NCBI RefSeq assembly: GCF_011947285.1
Contig: NZ_JAAOZT010000010.1
Coordinates: 26,201 to 90,200, forward strand
From: Glaciimonas immobilis
GTDB taxonomy: Bacteria; Pseudomonadota; Gammaproteobacteria; Burkholderiales; Burkholderiaceae_D
Direction of reading: 5' to 3'
DNA: 64,000 bases
The notes beneath the pieces are model-generated. The model was given only the letters and a program-made list of their open reading frames with translations, was not told the origin of the DNA and made no database searches. Below, piece by piece: positions 18,689-26,885 of the stretch. The position numbers were made by a program, and so were the translations under genes. Each line of letters begins with the position of its first letter. Position 1 is the stretch's first letter.

Positions 18689-18788
18689 GGACTCCCGCAA
18701 AGTCGCCCCCACTGCGTTGTGCTTTCCTAGTCGTACTAGCGTACTGCCTTCGTCGGCACGCCTTGCTGGGACGAGTTTGCGGAAGTCC
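18689..18788. repeat. Dispersed element with terminal inverted repeats, copy 2
   Basis: Begins GGACTCCCGCAAA and ends TTTGCGGAAGTCC, a diverged form of the 13-bp ends of the copy at 2542-2652. The interior matches the reverse complement of that copy over most of its length. It lies in the 249-bp gap between the RuBisCO-like gene and apnO, interrupting the operon spacing. It has no coding capacity. Confidence 0.75.
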
Positions 18789-18921
18789 TTTGTTCATTAG
18801 GCGCTGTAACCCGCTCGATTTGCGTCAGCCTGTATTTATCGCGACCATTCGTGCGATCCAATTATCGCGTGCAATCGCATGAATGGTGCACAACATTTAC
18901 TTCTTAAACTTATTTTACTGC

Positions 18922-19752
18922 TTACGTAATCCGACGAATACTTTCGCTGATTTCATCGCGGTCAAATACTTTTAGCCAGTCATCGCGCATCAGGCGGGGT
19001 TTGCCGAATTCGATTGCTTTGTTGCAGGCGTCTGAGAAAGCACCGGGGATTTCGTTGAAAATGACGGCGCCCAGGATGTTCATATGGCCTAGTAGAAAGT
19101 CGCGTGCGGCTTCTTTTGGGACACCGCGGCGGACGGTTTCGTCCATCGCGTCGCGCATCACTGACAGCAACGTGGCGCAGATGGTTTCGGACAGGCCAGG
19201 CTCTAATATCGCCATCTGGTCTACTGTCAGACGATATGATCGCATGATCGGGGCGTAGATGACTTTCGCTACTGCTTCGCCGAGGTCGAAGGCTTCTTCC
19301 GGGCCTTGCATTAGCGCGCTGGTGATGGATTGTTTGGCCGCAGCGCCGCCAAAGTAGTCACGTCGGGCTTCTTCTGTCGTCTCATCGTTATAGATCGGCG
19401 GATGGCAAGGGTGCGCAACAAAGTAGGTCAGATCCGGTCGCACTGGCAGATGGCCGGCAAACGGTGCCGCCGCGTCAAGCGTCATGACCATGACGCCGGG
19501 GCGCAATTTAGGGGCAATCTCGGTGGCAATCTTGCCGATTAATGTGTCCGGGACGGCCAGGATGACGACATCGACATTATCCAACGCCGAGTCAACACTG
19601 ACGCAATCGATGCCCAGTTCGTCCTTCAATCGCTTTTGTCCGGCAGCACCGACTTCGACGTGCGAGACTTGATAGTCGGACGACTGCAAGTTCTTAGCCA
19701 GACGCACACCCATTTTGCCGCCAGCACCGAAAAGCGCGATTCTTTCGTTCAT
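18922..19752 (-). CDS. apnO: NAD-dependent D-apionate oxidoisomerase-like dehydrogenase
   Basis: 276 residues from ATG 19752, which has TTGGAG seven bases upstream. The N-terminal Rossmann motif is IALFGAGGKMGVRLAKNL (approx. 4-21). VAHPCHPPIYNDE and a helical C-terminal domain (VDQMAILEPGLSETICATL, HMNILGAVIFNEIPGAFSDA) resemble the phosphogluconate-dehydrogenase-like group to which ApnO belongs. In apionate breakdown ApnO oxidises and isomerises D-apionate to 3-oxo-isoapionate, the substrate of the kinase encoded downstream. A repeat element separates it from the RuBisCO-like gene. Function is inferred from the family plus cluster. Confidence 0.75.
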   Translation of the reverse strand: MNERIALFGAGGKMGVRLAKNLQSSDYQVSHVEVGAAGQKRLKDELGIDCVSVDSALDNVDVVILAVPDTLIGKIATEIAPKLRPGVMVMTLDAAAPFAGHLPVRPDLTYFVAHPCHPPIYNDETTEEARRDYFGGAAAKQSITSALMQGPEEAFDLGEAVAKVIYAPIMRSYRLTVDQMAILEPGLSETICATLLSVMRDAMDETVRRGVPKEAARDFLLGHMNILGAVIFNEIPGAFSDACNKAIEFGKPRLMRDDWLKVFDRDEISESIRRIT

Positions 19753-19855
19753 GATTAACTCCAATTTGGTTAAATATAATAAGGTCGAAGTAGAGCGAGA
19801 GTGTTGCCTGGGGACTACTTCACGAGTACCGGAGACTTTAATTCCGTATTTATGC

Positions 19856-21193
19856 TTAAGCCTTATGCATGCCGATAGGGTTGTTTTTAACAGCTGGTTT
19901 AGCCAACGTAGTGAGCGAGAAGGCGAGCACCGCCGATAGCAGCATCAATGCGCCAACGATGAACATGGGAGCCTGATATGAGCCGGTAGCGTCCTTTACC
20001 GCGCCGGTAACATACGGTGCGGCGAAACCCGCGATGTTGCCGATAGTATTAATCAGTGCGATCCCGGCAGCAGCACCAGCACCGGACAAAAAGCGTCCGG
20101 GGATGGACCAGAAGGTCGGCAGTGCTGAAAAGATTGCACATGCGGTCACGGTGATGACCGCGATAGTCGCGACCGGGGATTGCATGAACAGGGCGAGCGG
20201 GATACTGATCGCTCCAACCAGCGCCGGCACCCCAACATGCCAGGTTCTGACGCCGCGGCGCGTCGCGTCGCGACTCCACAGAAACAGTGCGGCAGCGGCG
20301 GGAAGGTAAGGCACGGCGGTGATGATGCCTTTTTGGACGACGTTGAATTTGGTCCCGAACTGTCCTTCAAAGCCGCCGATGATGGTCGGCAGGAAGAACG
20401 CCAACGCATATAAACCGTAAATCAGGCCGAAGTAAATTAGCGCCATGACCCATACACGTTTATCCAGCAAGGCTTTAAGAGCAAACGGATTGTGCGAGCC
20501 TTCCTTGTGCTGCTCTTCCTTTGCCAGCTCAGTGGTGAGCCAGTTTTTTTCCGCGGCGTTGAGCCATTTGGCATCCGCGGGTTTGTCGGCCAGATAAAAC
20601 CAGGCAACGATACCGACTGCAATCGCCGGAACACCAACACCGAAGAACATCAGTCGCCAGCCTTCTAGCCCGAACGCGCCATGCGCACTCATCAGCCATG
20701 CAGCTAGTGGCGCGCCGATCACGATGGTGAGCGGCTGCGCCAGATAGAACAGCGAAAGGATGTGGCTGCGATGTTTGGCCGGTACCCATAAGCTGAGAAA
20801 TAGAATCGCGCCCGGGAAAAATCCGGCTTCAGCGATACCCAGCAAAACCCGCAATATATACAGTTCAGGAATACTGCTGACCCAGGTGAACAGCAGCGTG
20901 ACGATGCCCCACGTGACCATGATGCGCGCCAGCCAACGGCGTGCACCAAATTTATAGAGCGCCAGATTGCTAGGAATTTCCAAAAAAATATAGCCGACAA
21001 AAAACACCCCCGCCGCAAAACCAAACTGCGCGGCGGTCAGACCTAAATCTTTGTTCAGTCCGTTAGGACCGGCAAACGAAATCGCGGTGCGGTCCAAAAA
21101 GTTGATAAAAAACATTAACGCTACAAAAGGTACCAGCCGTAGCGATACCTTTCTGATAGCGGATTTTTCGATAGCATTGGTTGCGGTATTCAC
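19856..21193 (-). CDS. MFS transporter, anion:cation symporter family (sugar-acid importer)
   Basis: About 445 residues starting at GTG 21193 behind AAGGAG; a longer frame to 21343 lacks a good start. Twelve hydrophobic segments. Family motifs include FINFLDRTAISFAGPNG in the first segment, FLEIPSNLALYKFGARRWLA, and RVLLGIAEAGFFPGAILFLS, as in the TtuB/phthalate/glucarate ACS group. It is the likely uptake system for D-apionate or a related sugar acid. Its promoter carries a TGGTAT-N7-ATACCA inverted repeat that may bind the GntR regulator of this cluster. Confidence 0.85.
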   Translation of the reverse strand: MNTATNAIEKSAIRKVSLRLVPFVALMFFINFLDRTAISFAGPNGLNKDLGLTAAQFGFAAGVFFVGYIFLEIPSNLALYKFGARRWLARIMVTWGIVTLLFTWVSSIPELYILRVLLGIAEAGFFPGAILFLSLWVPAKHRSHILSLFYLAQPLTIVIGAPLAAWLMSAHGAFGLEGWRLMFFGVGVPAIAVGIVAWFYLADKPADAKWLNAAEKNWLTTELAKEEQHKEGSHNPFALKALLDKRVWVMALIYFGLIYGLYALAFFLPTIIGGFEGQFGTKFNVVQKGIITAVPYLPAAAALFLWSRDATRRGVRTWHVGVPALVGAISIPLALFMQSPVATIAVITVTACAIFSALPTFWSIPGRFLSGAGAAAGIALINTIGNIAGFAAPYVTGAVKDATGSYQAPMFIVGALMLLSAVLAFSLTTLAKPAVKNNPIGMHKA

Positions 21194-21249
21194 AACTGTC
21201 TCCTTACGTTGATTAATTTTTATTATTTTTAATAGGGGGTATTGGGGCG

Positions 21250-21271
21250 ATATCGTCCGACACGACGATAT
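21250..21271. promoter_or_regulatory. Inverted repeat upstream of the MFS importer
   Basis: ATATCGTC (21250-21257) and GACGATAT (21264-21271) are perfect 8-bp arms with a 6-bp spacer. They lie 57 bp before the importer start; this could be an operator or a leader hairpin. Confidence 0.4.
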
Positions 21272-21289
21272 AAACTCCGGCATCTCAAC

Positions 21290-21308
21290 TGGTATAACGA
21301 GCATACCA
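21290..21308. promoter_or_regulatory. Candidate GntR operator TGGTAT-N7-ATACCA
   Basis: Perfect 6-bp arms (21290-21295, 21303-21308) about 97 bp before the MFS start. The half-site matches the ATACC tandem upstream of the NanR-like gene at 15937, which suggests a shared regulator. Confidence 0.5.
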
Positions 21309-21558
21309 CTGTGAATTGAGTTGATACAAGTTATTTTTAGCATGCAGGGTTGCCGCGAGGATGTTCGTAAGGTTTTAAATTGTATTTTTAATATTGATAT
21401 TGGACGTAAGGGGTCAAAAATTTATAAATAATTAACAAAAAGTTGCAGTATCAAGAAAATATTTCTTATGGAAAACTTAAGCCCTTACTTGGTTGAGAAA
21501 AAGGTTGTTGCGGAATGCGCGACCGGACGACTTTGCACTTTCATTGGAATTAATAACT

Positions 21559-23319
21559 ATGTTCGACAAGCGCTCACCGGGACACCACTCGGCAGCAGTT
21601 TTGCTCACAATGTTACCTGCGGTTGGCTGGCTGTACTGGTTAGCGGTATACAACCAAAATTTGCCGAGTTATTGCAGTCTGGGATTGATCTGCACAACGT
21701 TCCTCCTTAGCAAGACGGGAACGTGGTTTCGCTGGACGCCCGCGTATGTCGTGTGCGTCGCTCAAGCGGCTATTGCCGTCGTCTGGTATGCGGTAAATAT
21801 TGTTCTGCGGGCAGAGAGTTTCCCTGAGGAGCTGTGGGTGGCTTTATTTGCAAGTGTCGGCTGCATTCTCTTTTTGATCGTGGCGGCATCGATGTTGGAT
21901 CTGGTTTGGTTTCTGGGGAGGAGAAGGTTCCCAGTCCGGGACGCAATACGCCAATGCGAACCACCCGCAACATGGCCTGGGGTGTGCTTTCAGGTACCGG
22001 CCTATGACGAGCCGCCGGAGATGGTTATCAACACCATCAGCCAATTAATGCAGCAGGATTATCCCGGCAAATGGATGGTGCAGGTTATCGACAACAACAC
22101 GCCTGATGTGCTGACCTGGCATCCGGTGCGGGATTTTTGTGCAGAGTACGGGGACCGTATCGCATTCATGCATCTGGACAATTGGCCGGGGCACAAAGCG
22201 GGCGCGCTGAACGAGGGCATTCGTCGTCTGCCATCCTGGGTCGAGCATGTTGCAATAGTGGATGCAGACTATCTTGTCGCGCCTGATTTTTTGCAAATGG
22301 TGGTGAGGCAGCTCGCAGACATCCGCGTCGCATTTGTCCAGACGCCCCAAAGTTACCACGGCTGGCGAGGTTCTCGTTTTCGCGAAAGCGTTTTTTATAT
22401 GTACGAAGAATATTACCAGACGCGCAAGCCCGGACGTCGAGAGGTAAATGGTGTTATCTGCGTCGGTACGATGGCTGTGATCCGGCGCTCGGCGATAGAA
22501 GAAGCCGGTTTTTGGGACGAGACTTCGTGCACCGAAGATGCGGAAGTATCGGTGCGACTTTTAGGCAACGGCTGGCTTGGTCTCTATGATGATCGGGTGA
22601 AGGGTGTAGGAATTATGCCGCTCGATTTTAACGGATTGCGCCGCCAGCGCTTTCGCTGGGCACTTGGCATGATGCATATTTTCAGAAAACACTGGCGATT
22701 GTTATTCGGACTGCCGCAAAATGGTCAGCTCACCCTTTCGCAACAGCTTTCTCTCTGGGGACTTGCCAACCAGTATCTGGCAGCGTGGGTTCCCGTGGCC
22801 TCCATTGGACTTCTGACTTTAGCGGTGGGAGATGTGATGTTAGGGAATGGCAGTGTGAGAGTGCAGGCGTTATTACTATTGCCTTTAGCTGCATTGTTCC
22901 TTCAGGTATGGACCACGATAGCGTGCATATTGCTGGCAACGCGAGATGATACCCGGCCCATTGTCATCGCAGGCACCATTGCAGTCGGTTGGTCGCTCTC
23001 CTGGGTGACGGCCTGGGCCTGTATCTGCGCATTTGTTTCCCGCAGGGTGGTATTTCTGCGAACCCCCAAAACGGGGCGCGACAGCACAGGGTGGCAAGTA
23101 CTCCGAACAGCACTTCCGGAAACGGTCCTTGCTACGGCATCCACCTTGCTTATGTTGTGGTCATTAGAAAAATGTCCCGGTTATTTTTCGCTCATCGCCG
23201 GGTTGTTGGCCATTATGTTCGCCTGCGCGCCCTTAGTAACCATAGCGTATGTGCGTAATAAGAGAGAGTCAGACAAAATCGGCATCCCGAAAATTAGTGA
23301 ACATGAAACTAGCGCTTAG
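21559..23319 (+). CDS. Membrane glycosyltransferase, GT2 family (processive type)
   Basis: About 586 residues from ATG 21559; a TTG at 21493 is an alternative. Four N-terminal hydrophobic segments precede a GT2 catalytic domain (approx. 150-400). This has nucleotide-sugar Asp motifs (VQVIDNNTPD, AIVDADY), the acceptor-side TEDAEVSVRLL and the QRFRW motif typical of processive synthases. About five C-terminal hydrophobic segments follow. The layout matches cellulose- or glucan-synthase-like enzymes, which polymerise a sugar across the inner membrane. No PilZ domain or partner genes are visible, so the polymer is unknown. The region upstream (21344-21558) is A+T-rich. Confidence 0.82.
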   Translation: MFDKRSPGHHSAAVLLTMLPAVGWLYWLAVYNQNLPSYCSLGLICTTFLLSKTGTWFRWTPAYVVCVAQAAIAVVWYAVNIVLRAESFPEELWVALFASVGCILFLIVAASMLDLVWFLGRRRFPVRDAIRQCEPPATWPGVCFQVPAYDEPPEMVINTISQLMQQDYPGKWMVQVIDNNTPDVLTWHPVRDFCAEYGDRIAFMHLDNWPGHKAGALNEGIRRLPSWVEHVAIVDADYLVAPDFLQMVVRQLADIRVAFVQTPQSYHGWRGSRFRESVFYMYEEYYQTRKPGRREVNGVICVGTMAVIRRSAIEEAGFWDETSCTEDAEVSVRLLGNGWLGLYDDRVKGVGIMPLDFNGLRRQRFRWALGMMHIFRKHWRLLFGLPQNGQLTLSQQLSLWGLANQYLAAWVPVASIGLLTLAVGDVMLGNGSVRVQALLLLPLAALFLQVWTTIACILLATRDDTRPIVIAGTIAVGWSLSWVTAWACICAFVSRRVVFLRTPKTGRDSTGWQVLRTALPETVLATASTLLMLWSLEKCPGYFSLIAGLLAIMFACAPLVTIAYVRNKRESDKIGIPKISEHETSA

Positions 23320-23358
23320 GTGGACGCCTATGGGGACGCCTAAGGGGAAAAGCGCCCC

Positions 23359-23384
23359 ACTGGCGATACCAAATAATCGCCAGT
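23359..23384. terminator. Stem-loop between convergent genes
   Basis: ACTGGCGAT (23359-23367) and ATCGCCAGT (23376-23384) form a perfect 9-bp stem with an 8-base loop. It lies between the glycosyltransferase gene and the convergent gluconate-dehydrogenase relic. No T-run follows on either strand. Confidence 0.4.
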
Positions 23385-23467
23385 AAAATCACCACTAGCC
23401 CAAAAATTCTCGCCAGAAAAAATTGTCCTTCGTTCTCCCTAGCTTGATGATTGAACGAGCCTCTTAC

Positions 23468-24061
23468 TTAAGGCTTTGCCGCAAAAGTGCCCGAGCGTCC
23501 GGGCGCGAATGATGCTTCGGTGACAGCCTTCACCGGCACCGATATTTTGCGTATCTTCGCCACTTGCGCCGCTTTCGCTACGCCGCCGGTATTACTCCAA
23601 CTAGCTTGAATATAGGTGACCACTTGCGCTACCTGCTCGTCATTCAACAACGCTGCATACGGCGCCATCGTCAAGCCTACCAAAGCACTGCGATACATTT
23701 CTCGCGGATTCATATGAAACTGGTAGCCGAATTGTTCCGGCGCCACCACAAAGGGAGCTTGCATATACCAAAGTGCACCATAGGCGTAGGGCATGTTCAT
23801 TTGCAGATCGATAAATTCATGGACGCCCGATTCCAGCACGCCGGGACCTTCAGGGGCCGCCGGAATCAGGCCGTCAACCAATGTCCGCAAGACCGCCCAT
23901 TCCTCTTCGGTAAATTAGGTCGGTTTGAACGCATCTTGGGCGCTCGATACCGCAGATGCGATACCGGTCGCGCCGCCAACCAGTAAGACGACGGCGGGTG
24001 CTGCCGCCGCAGCATTGCGCAAAAAGTGGCGACGCGTGGGGGAAATGCCGATAATTTTCAT
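23468..24061 (-). pseudogene. Relic of a gluconate 2-dehydrogenase operon: subunit 3 joined to a cytochrome c tail, with in-frame stop
   Basis: From ATG 24061 the frame encodes a Tat signal (SPTRRHFLRNAAAAAP) and then the start of a gluconate 2-dehydrogenase subunit 3 protein. It is cut by TAA at 23915-23917, and continues in the same frame with FTEEEW, LVDGLIPAAPEGPG and FHMNPREMYRS, all subunit 3 features. Near 23680 the sequence changes abruptly to MAPYAALLNDEQVAQVVTYI and QASWSN, a typical C-terminus of the cytochrome c partner subunit. The GMC flavoprotein gene normally between them is absent. I read this as an internal deletion across three genes plus a nonsense codon. Confidence 0.75.
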
Positions 24062-24159
24062 GCAAGGTTCCTTAGAGATGGTTTCGCTATTTACTACCGT
24101 GCACAATAATTATTGCGTGGTTATTCCAATATATTTGGGGAGATATACGTGAAAACTAG

Positions 24160-24206
24160 TTTTGTATACAAAAGTATCATAAGGGAAAATGGTTTGCATG
24201 CAAACC
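24160..24206. promoter_or_regulatory. Two MarR-type operators, TTTTGTATACAAAA and GGTTTGCATGCAAACC
   Basis: Two perfect palindromes, 24160-24173 and 24191-24206, fall in the divergent gap between the gluconate-dehydrogenase relic and the MarR gene. They share TTTG-yATr-CAAA. The second ends 39 bp before the MarR start. The arrangement is typical of MarR autoregulation. Confidence 0.7.
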
Positions 24207-24245
24207 TAATTTGACGGCGAATATTGCATCATGCACAATAGGTAA

Positions 24246-24731
24246 ATGGATACTGTTACCGAATTTTCACGTTTGCTTGGGCCTTTGCGGCGTGCAGTGA
24301 TGAAGAAAGCACGTGAGGCGGCAGCGCTACCCGACCTGCCGGAGGCACAGATTGAGCTGTTGAGAGTGCCCGCTGAAAGAGGCGCCATGAGCCCCAGTGA
24401 AGCCGCGGCACGTCTGCGCATCGCGCCCTCTACTATCAGCAATTTGGTACGCGCTATGCAGGTAGCTGATTTGATTGAGCGAATTCCGTCACCCGCTGAT
24501 TTACGCACAGTCACGCTCGTGCCTTCAGCTAGCGCGCGTGACCTGCTTAATCGTTATGACCGCACAAGTGCAATCGCCATCAAAAAAGCCGCCGATCATC
24601 TGGATGCAGATCAGCAGTTACAGTTTGAGCGCGCGATACCAGTTTTGAGAGCGCTTCTGACGGCGCTGGAGTTGCCGGAGGTATTGGGCATATTACCTAC
24701 CGACACGCCCGACAATAGCCCGGACAATTAA
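24246..24731 (+). CDS. MarR-family transcriptional regulator
   Basis: 161 residues from ATG 24246. The winged-helix region is visible as IELLRVPAERGAMSPSEAAARLRIAPSTISNLVRAMQVADLIERIPSPADLRTV-like segments (approx. 35-90), with a basic wing and a C-terminal dimerisation helix rich in charged residues. The tail after residue 150 is Asp/Pro/Asn-rich. Two palindromes immediately upstream are probable autoregulatory operators. The divergent neighbour it might once have controlled is now a relic. Ligand unknown. Confidence 0.85.
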   Translation: MDTVTEFSRLLGPLRRAVMKKAREAAALPDLPEAQIELLRVPAERGAMSPSEAAARLRIAPSTISNLVRAMQVADLIERIPSPADLRTVTLVPSASARDLLNRYDRTSAIAIKKAADHLDADQQLQFERAIPVLRALLTALELPEVLGILPTDTPDNSPDN

Positions 24732-25073
24732 TCACCGCGATAACCTAAAGGACAGATGCCTCTGCTCCGATGCCATTCTTGACCATGGCGCTCCTCCATT
24801 CTCCGTGTCACTTTCATCGCCAACGTTATATTTCCAGACCACGCCGGACGACTTCGTTGCTCAATATGTGTCTCCGTCATGGGTCGTGGAAGAAGCGGCT
24901 ATGATGAGACAGGCACCACGCCAATGGATTTGTGGTATTGCATGCATTCGGTCGCGCTAAAATTGCGCGGATAATTTGCGCTATCGCTTAGAGGGGCTAG
25001 TCTGGTGACAGATAAGGTCATTAAAAGTGGCATGTAAAATTATCAATAAGCAGGTAATGCATAGGAGTATCAA
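24732..25073. other. Intergenic region upstream of msrA
   Basis: About 340 bp with no convincing gene on either strand. The last 60 bp are A+T-rich and end in an AGGAG ribosome site for msrA. Confidence 0.4.
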
Positions 25074-25799
25074 ATGAACATTTCACACTCACGTTATGCC
25101 GCCCCCGTTGTGCGGATTCTTTCTACGCTATTGATAGGTGTTGCCGTTGTCACCGGTAGCGTAGGGCCAGTATGCGCATACGCTGCCGAGTCGGCGGTAA
25201 TCATTGCAGCACCCACGGTAAACCAAGCGAAAATAAAAGGTCCTCTGCAAATCGCCGTGTTTGCGGGCGGATGCTTCTGGGGTGTACAAGGCGTATTCGA
25301 ACATGTGCGCGGCGTGCGCAAGGTGGTTTCAGGTTACAGCGGCGGCGATAAGAACAGCGCGCAATACGACACGGTCAGTACGGGAAAGACTGGACACGCC
25401 GAGTCGGTCCAGATTACTTTTGATCCCGCCGAAGTGACTTATGGCGAACTACTGCAGGTGTTTTTTTCAGTGACGCAGGATCCTACCCAGCTTAACCGTC
25501 AGGGGCCAGATTCTGGTACGCAATATCGTTCCAATATTTTCTATGTGGATGACGCGCAAAAAAACATTGCTCAAGCATATATAGCGCAACTCACTAAAGC
25601 ACATGCCTTCAGCGGAAGCATCGTCACGCGCATAGATCCGCTAAAAAGTTTCTATCCTGCAGAGGCCTACCATCAGGACTTTCTGCTTCACAATCCTACG
25701 TTTCCTTATATTGTGTATAACGATTTGCCAAAGATTGAGAATCTGAAAAAAGTCTTCCCAAAGCTGTATACCAGCGTGGCTGTTGCTAGCGGGTATTAA
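25074..25799 (+). CDS. msrA: Exported peptide-methionine (S)-S-oxide reductase
   Basis: 241 residues behind an AGGAG site. Residues 1-38 form a signal peptide, so the enzyme is probably periplasmic. The catalytic motif GGCFWGVQGVFEHVRGV (active Cys near residue 70) and later GYSGG, GHAESVQITFDP, DPTQLNRQGPDSGTQYRS and YHQDFLLHNP are all diagnostic of MsrA. It reduces methionine S-sulfoxide in proteins. I see no resolving Cys in the C-terminal tail, so it may rely on an external thiol partner. No MsrB is fused or adjacent. Confidence 0.93.
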   Translation: MNISHSRYAAPVVRILSTLLIGVAVVTGSVGPVCAYAAESAVIIAAPTVNQAKIKGPLQIAVFAGGCFWGVQGVFEHVRGVRKVVSGYSGGDKNSAQYDTVSTGKTGHAESVQITFDPAEVTYGELLQVFFSVTQDPTQLNRQGPDSGTQYRSNIFYVDDAQKNIAQAYIAQLTKAHAFSGSIVTRIDPLKSFYPAEAYHQDFLLHNPTFPYIVYNDLPKIENLKKVFPKLYTSVAVASGY

Positions 25800-25880
25800 T
25801 TCAGCTTTTTAATCAAACACGCTAGTTAATTAGGTTTGACGCGGAACATTTAAAAAATCCAAAAAAGATTTCTCAAACAA

Positions 25881-25940
25881 TGTTCGGCCGGAGCTTAAAG
25901 AGGGGCCGAACACGGTAACAGAAGGGCCGAACCCAGTAAC
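25881..25940. repeat. Inverted plus tandem GGGCCGAAC repeats
   Basis: TGTTCGGCC (25881-25889) and GGCCGAACA (25904-25912) form perfect 9-bp arms. GGGCCGAACACGGTAAC (25903-25919) is then repeated with two changes at 25924-25940, a 21-bp period. It lies in the 418-bp gap after msrA. Confidence 0.5.
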
Positions 25941-25987
25941 TACCACGGTAATTTTTTGTTGTCTTTTTTGGAAGGGAACATTTATCC

Positions 25988-26181
25988 TTGTCTGTATCTA
26001 ATGTCAATAGCGGCCACAGTAGCGGTGCGAAAAAAGGGTTGGTGCGGCTCTTATCGGTGTATTAGCTGGAAGTAATATTCAGGCTAACGTTAGCAACAGA
26101 GTGCCTGGCACTATAGCTACCACCATTGTAGGGAGAGTGTGTCCGCAGCTATTCTGTACCGGGCCTGCTAAAAATAGGTGA
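25988..26181 (+). pseudogene. Possible frameshifted glycine-zipper membrane protein remnant
   Basis: From 26041 the frame reads GAALIGVLAGSNI and TIATTIVG, resembling glycine-zipper membrane segments, and stops at TGA 26179. The preceding frame (from TTG 25988: SVSNVNSGHSSGAKK) would join it if the run of six A at 26030-26035 had seven. No ATG or strong ribosome site is visible. It may be a decayed gene or coincidence. Confidence 0.3.
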
Positions 26182-26217
26182 CGGTCAAATCATGAATGGG
26201 ACTTTCAGGAGATCACC

Positions 26218-26646
26218 ATGCAATTAAATCCCTATCTCAGTTTTAATGGTCGGTGTGAGGAAGCATTTACATTTTATGCATCTTGTCTGGATGGCGAAGT
26301 TGTCGCAATGATGACTTACGGCGAGACCCCGATGGCAGACCAGATGGCACCAGGGTGGGAGTACAAAATCGCGCACGGTCGTCTGATGGTTGGTGACAAG
26401 CTATTGATGGGTGTGGATACCCCGCCAGATCGTTACGAAGCAGCCAAAGGCTTTCACGTACTGCTAGGGTTTGATGATCCGGAAGAAGCGGGCCGCGTGT
26501 TCACCGCATTAGCAACGGATGGCACCATACAATTGCCAATTGCGGAGACTTTCTGGGCGCAGCAGTTTGGTATTCTGATTGATCGGTTCGGCACGCCATG
26601 GATGATTAATTGTGAGAAAAGAGCTGACGGCGGCGATGCTGCTTAG
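26218..26646 (+). CDS. VOC-family protein, PhnB/YjdN-like
   Basis: 142 residues starting ATG 26218 behind TCAGGAGATCACC. The N-terminus MQLNPYLSFNGRCEEAFTFY is the standard opening of PhnB-like glyoxalase-fold proteins, and the C-terminus ends FGTPWMINCEK, another family mark. Two beta-alpha-beta-beta-beta modules fit the length. Members bind small ligands or metals; function in most genomes is undetermined. It is followed by a 240-bp gap to the helicase gene and appears monocistronic. Confidence 0.85.
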   Translation: MQLNPYLSFNGRCEEAFTFYASCLDGEVVAMMTYGETPMADQMAPGWEYKIAHGRLMVGDKLLMGVDTPPDRYEAAKGFHVLLGFDDPEEAGRVFTALATDGTIQLPIAETFWAQQFGILIDRFGTPWMINCEKRADGGDAA

Positions 26647-26885
26647 TGTAATTGCAGTTATCTCACCCGTGGGAACGGGACGCAGGTAAATGGGAAACGG
26701 TTTAGTCATCCCCGATGATGTGATGTTTCCCAGGACATCCGCTACGATGGCGGTGGTCAAAGTGGTCATTTAGGGCGACAATCGTGCATCCGGTGGTTTA
26801 ATCAACACAGTCAACGCAAGCAACCCCACCATCGCTATTCCGAGCGCTAATACATCGAATTTGATTCAATCAAAATAATCCCCTT

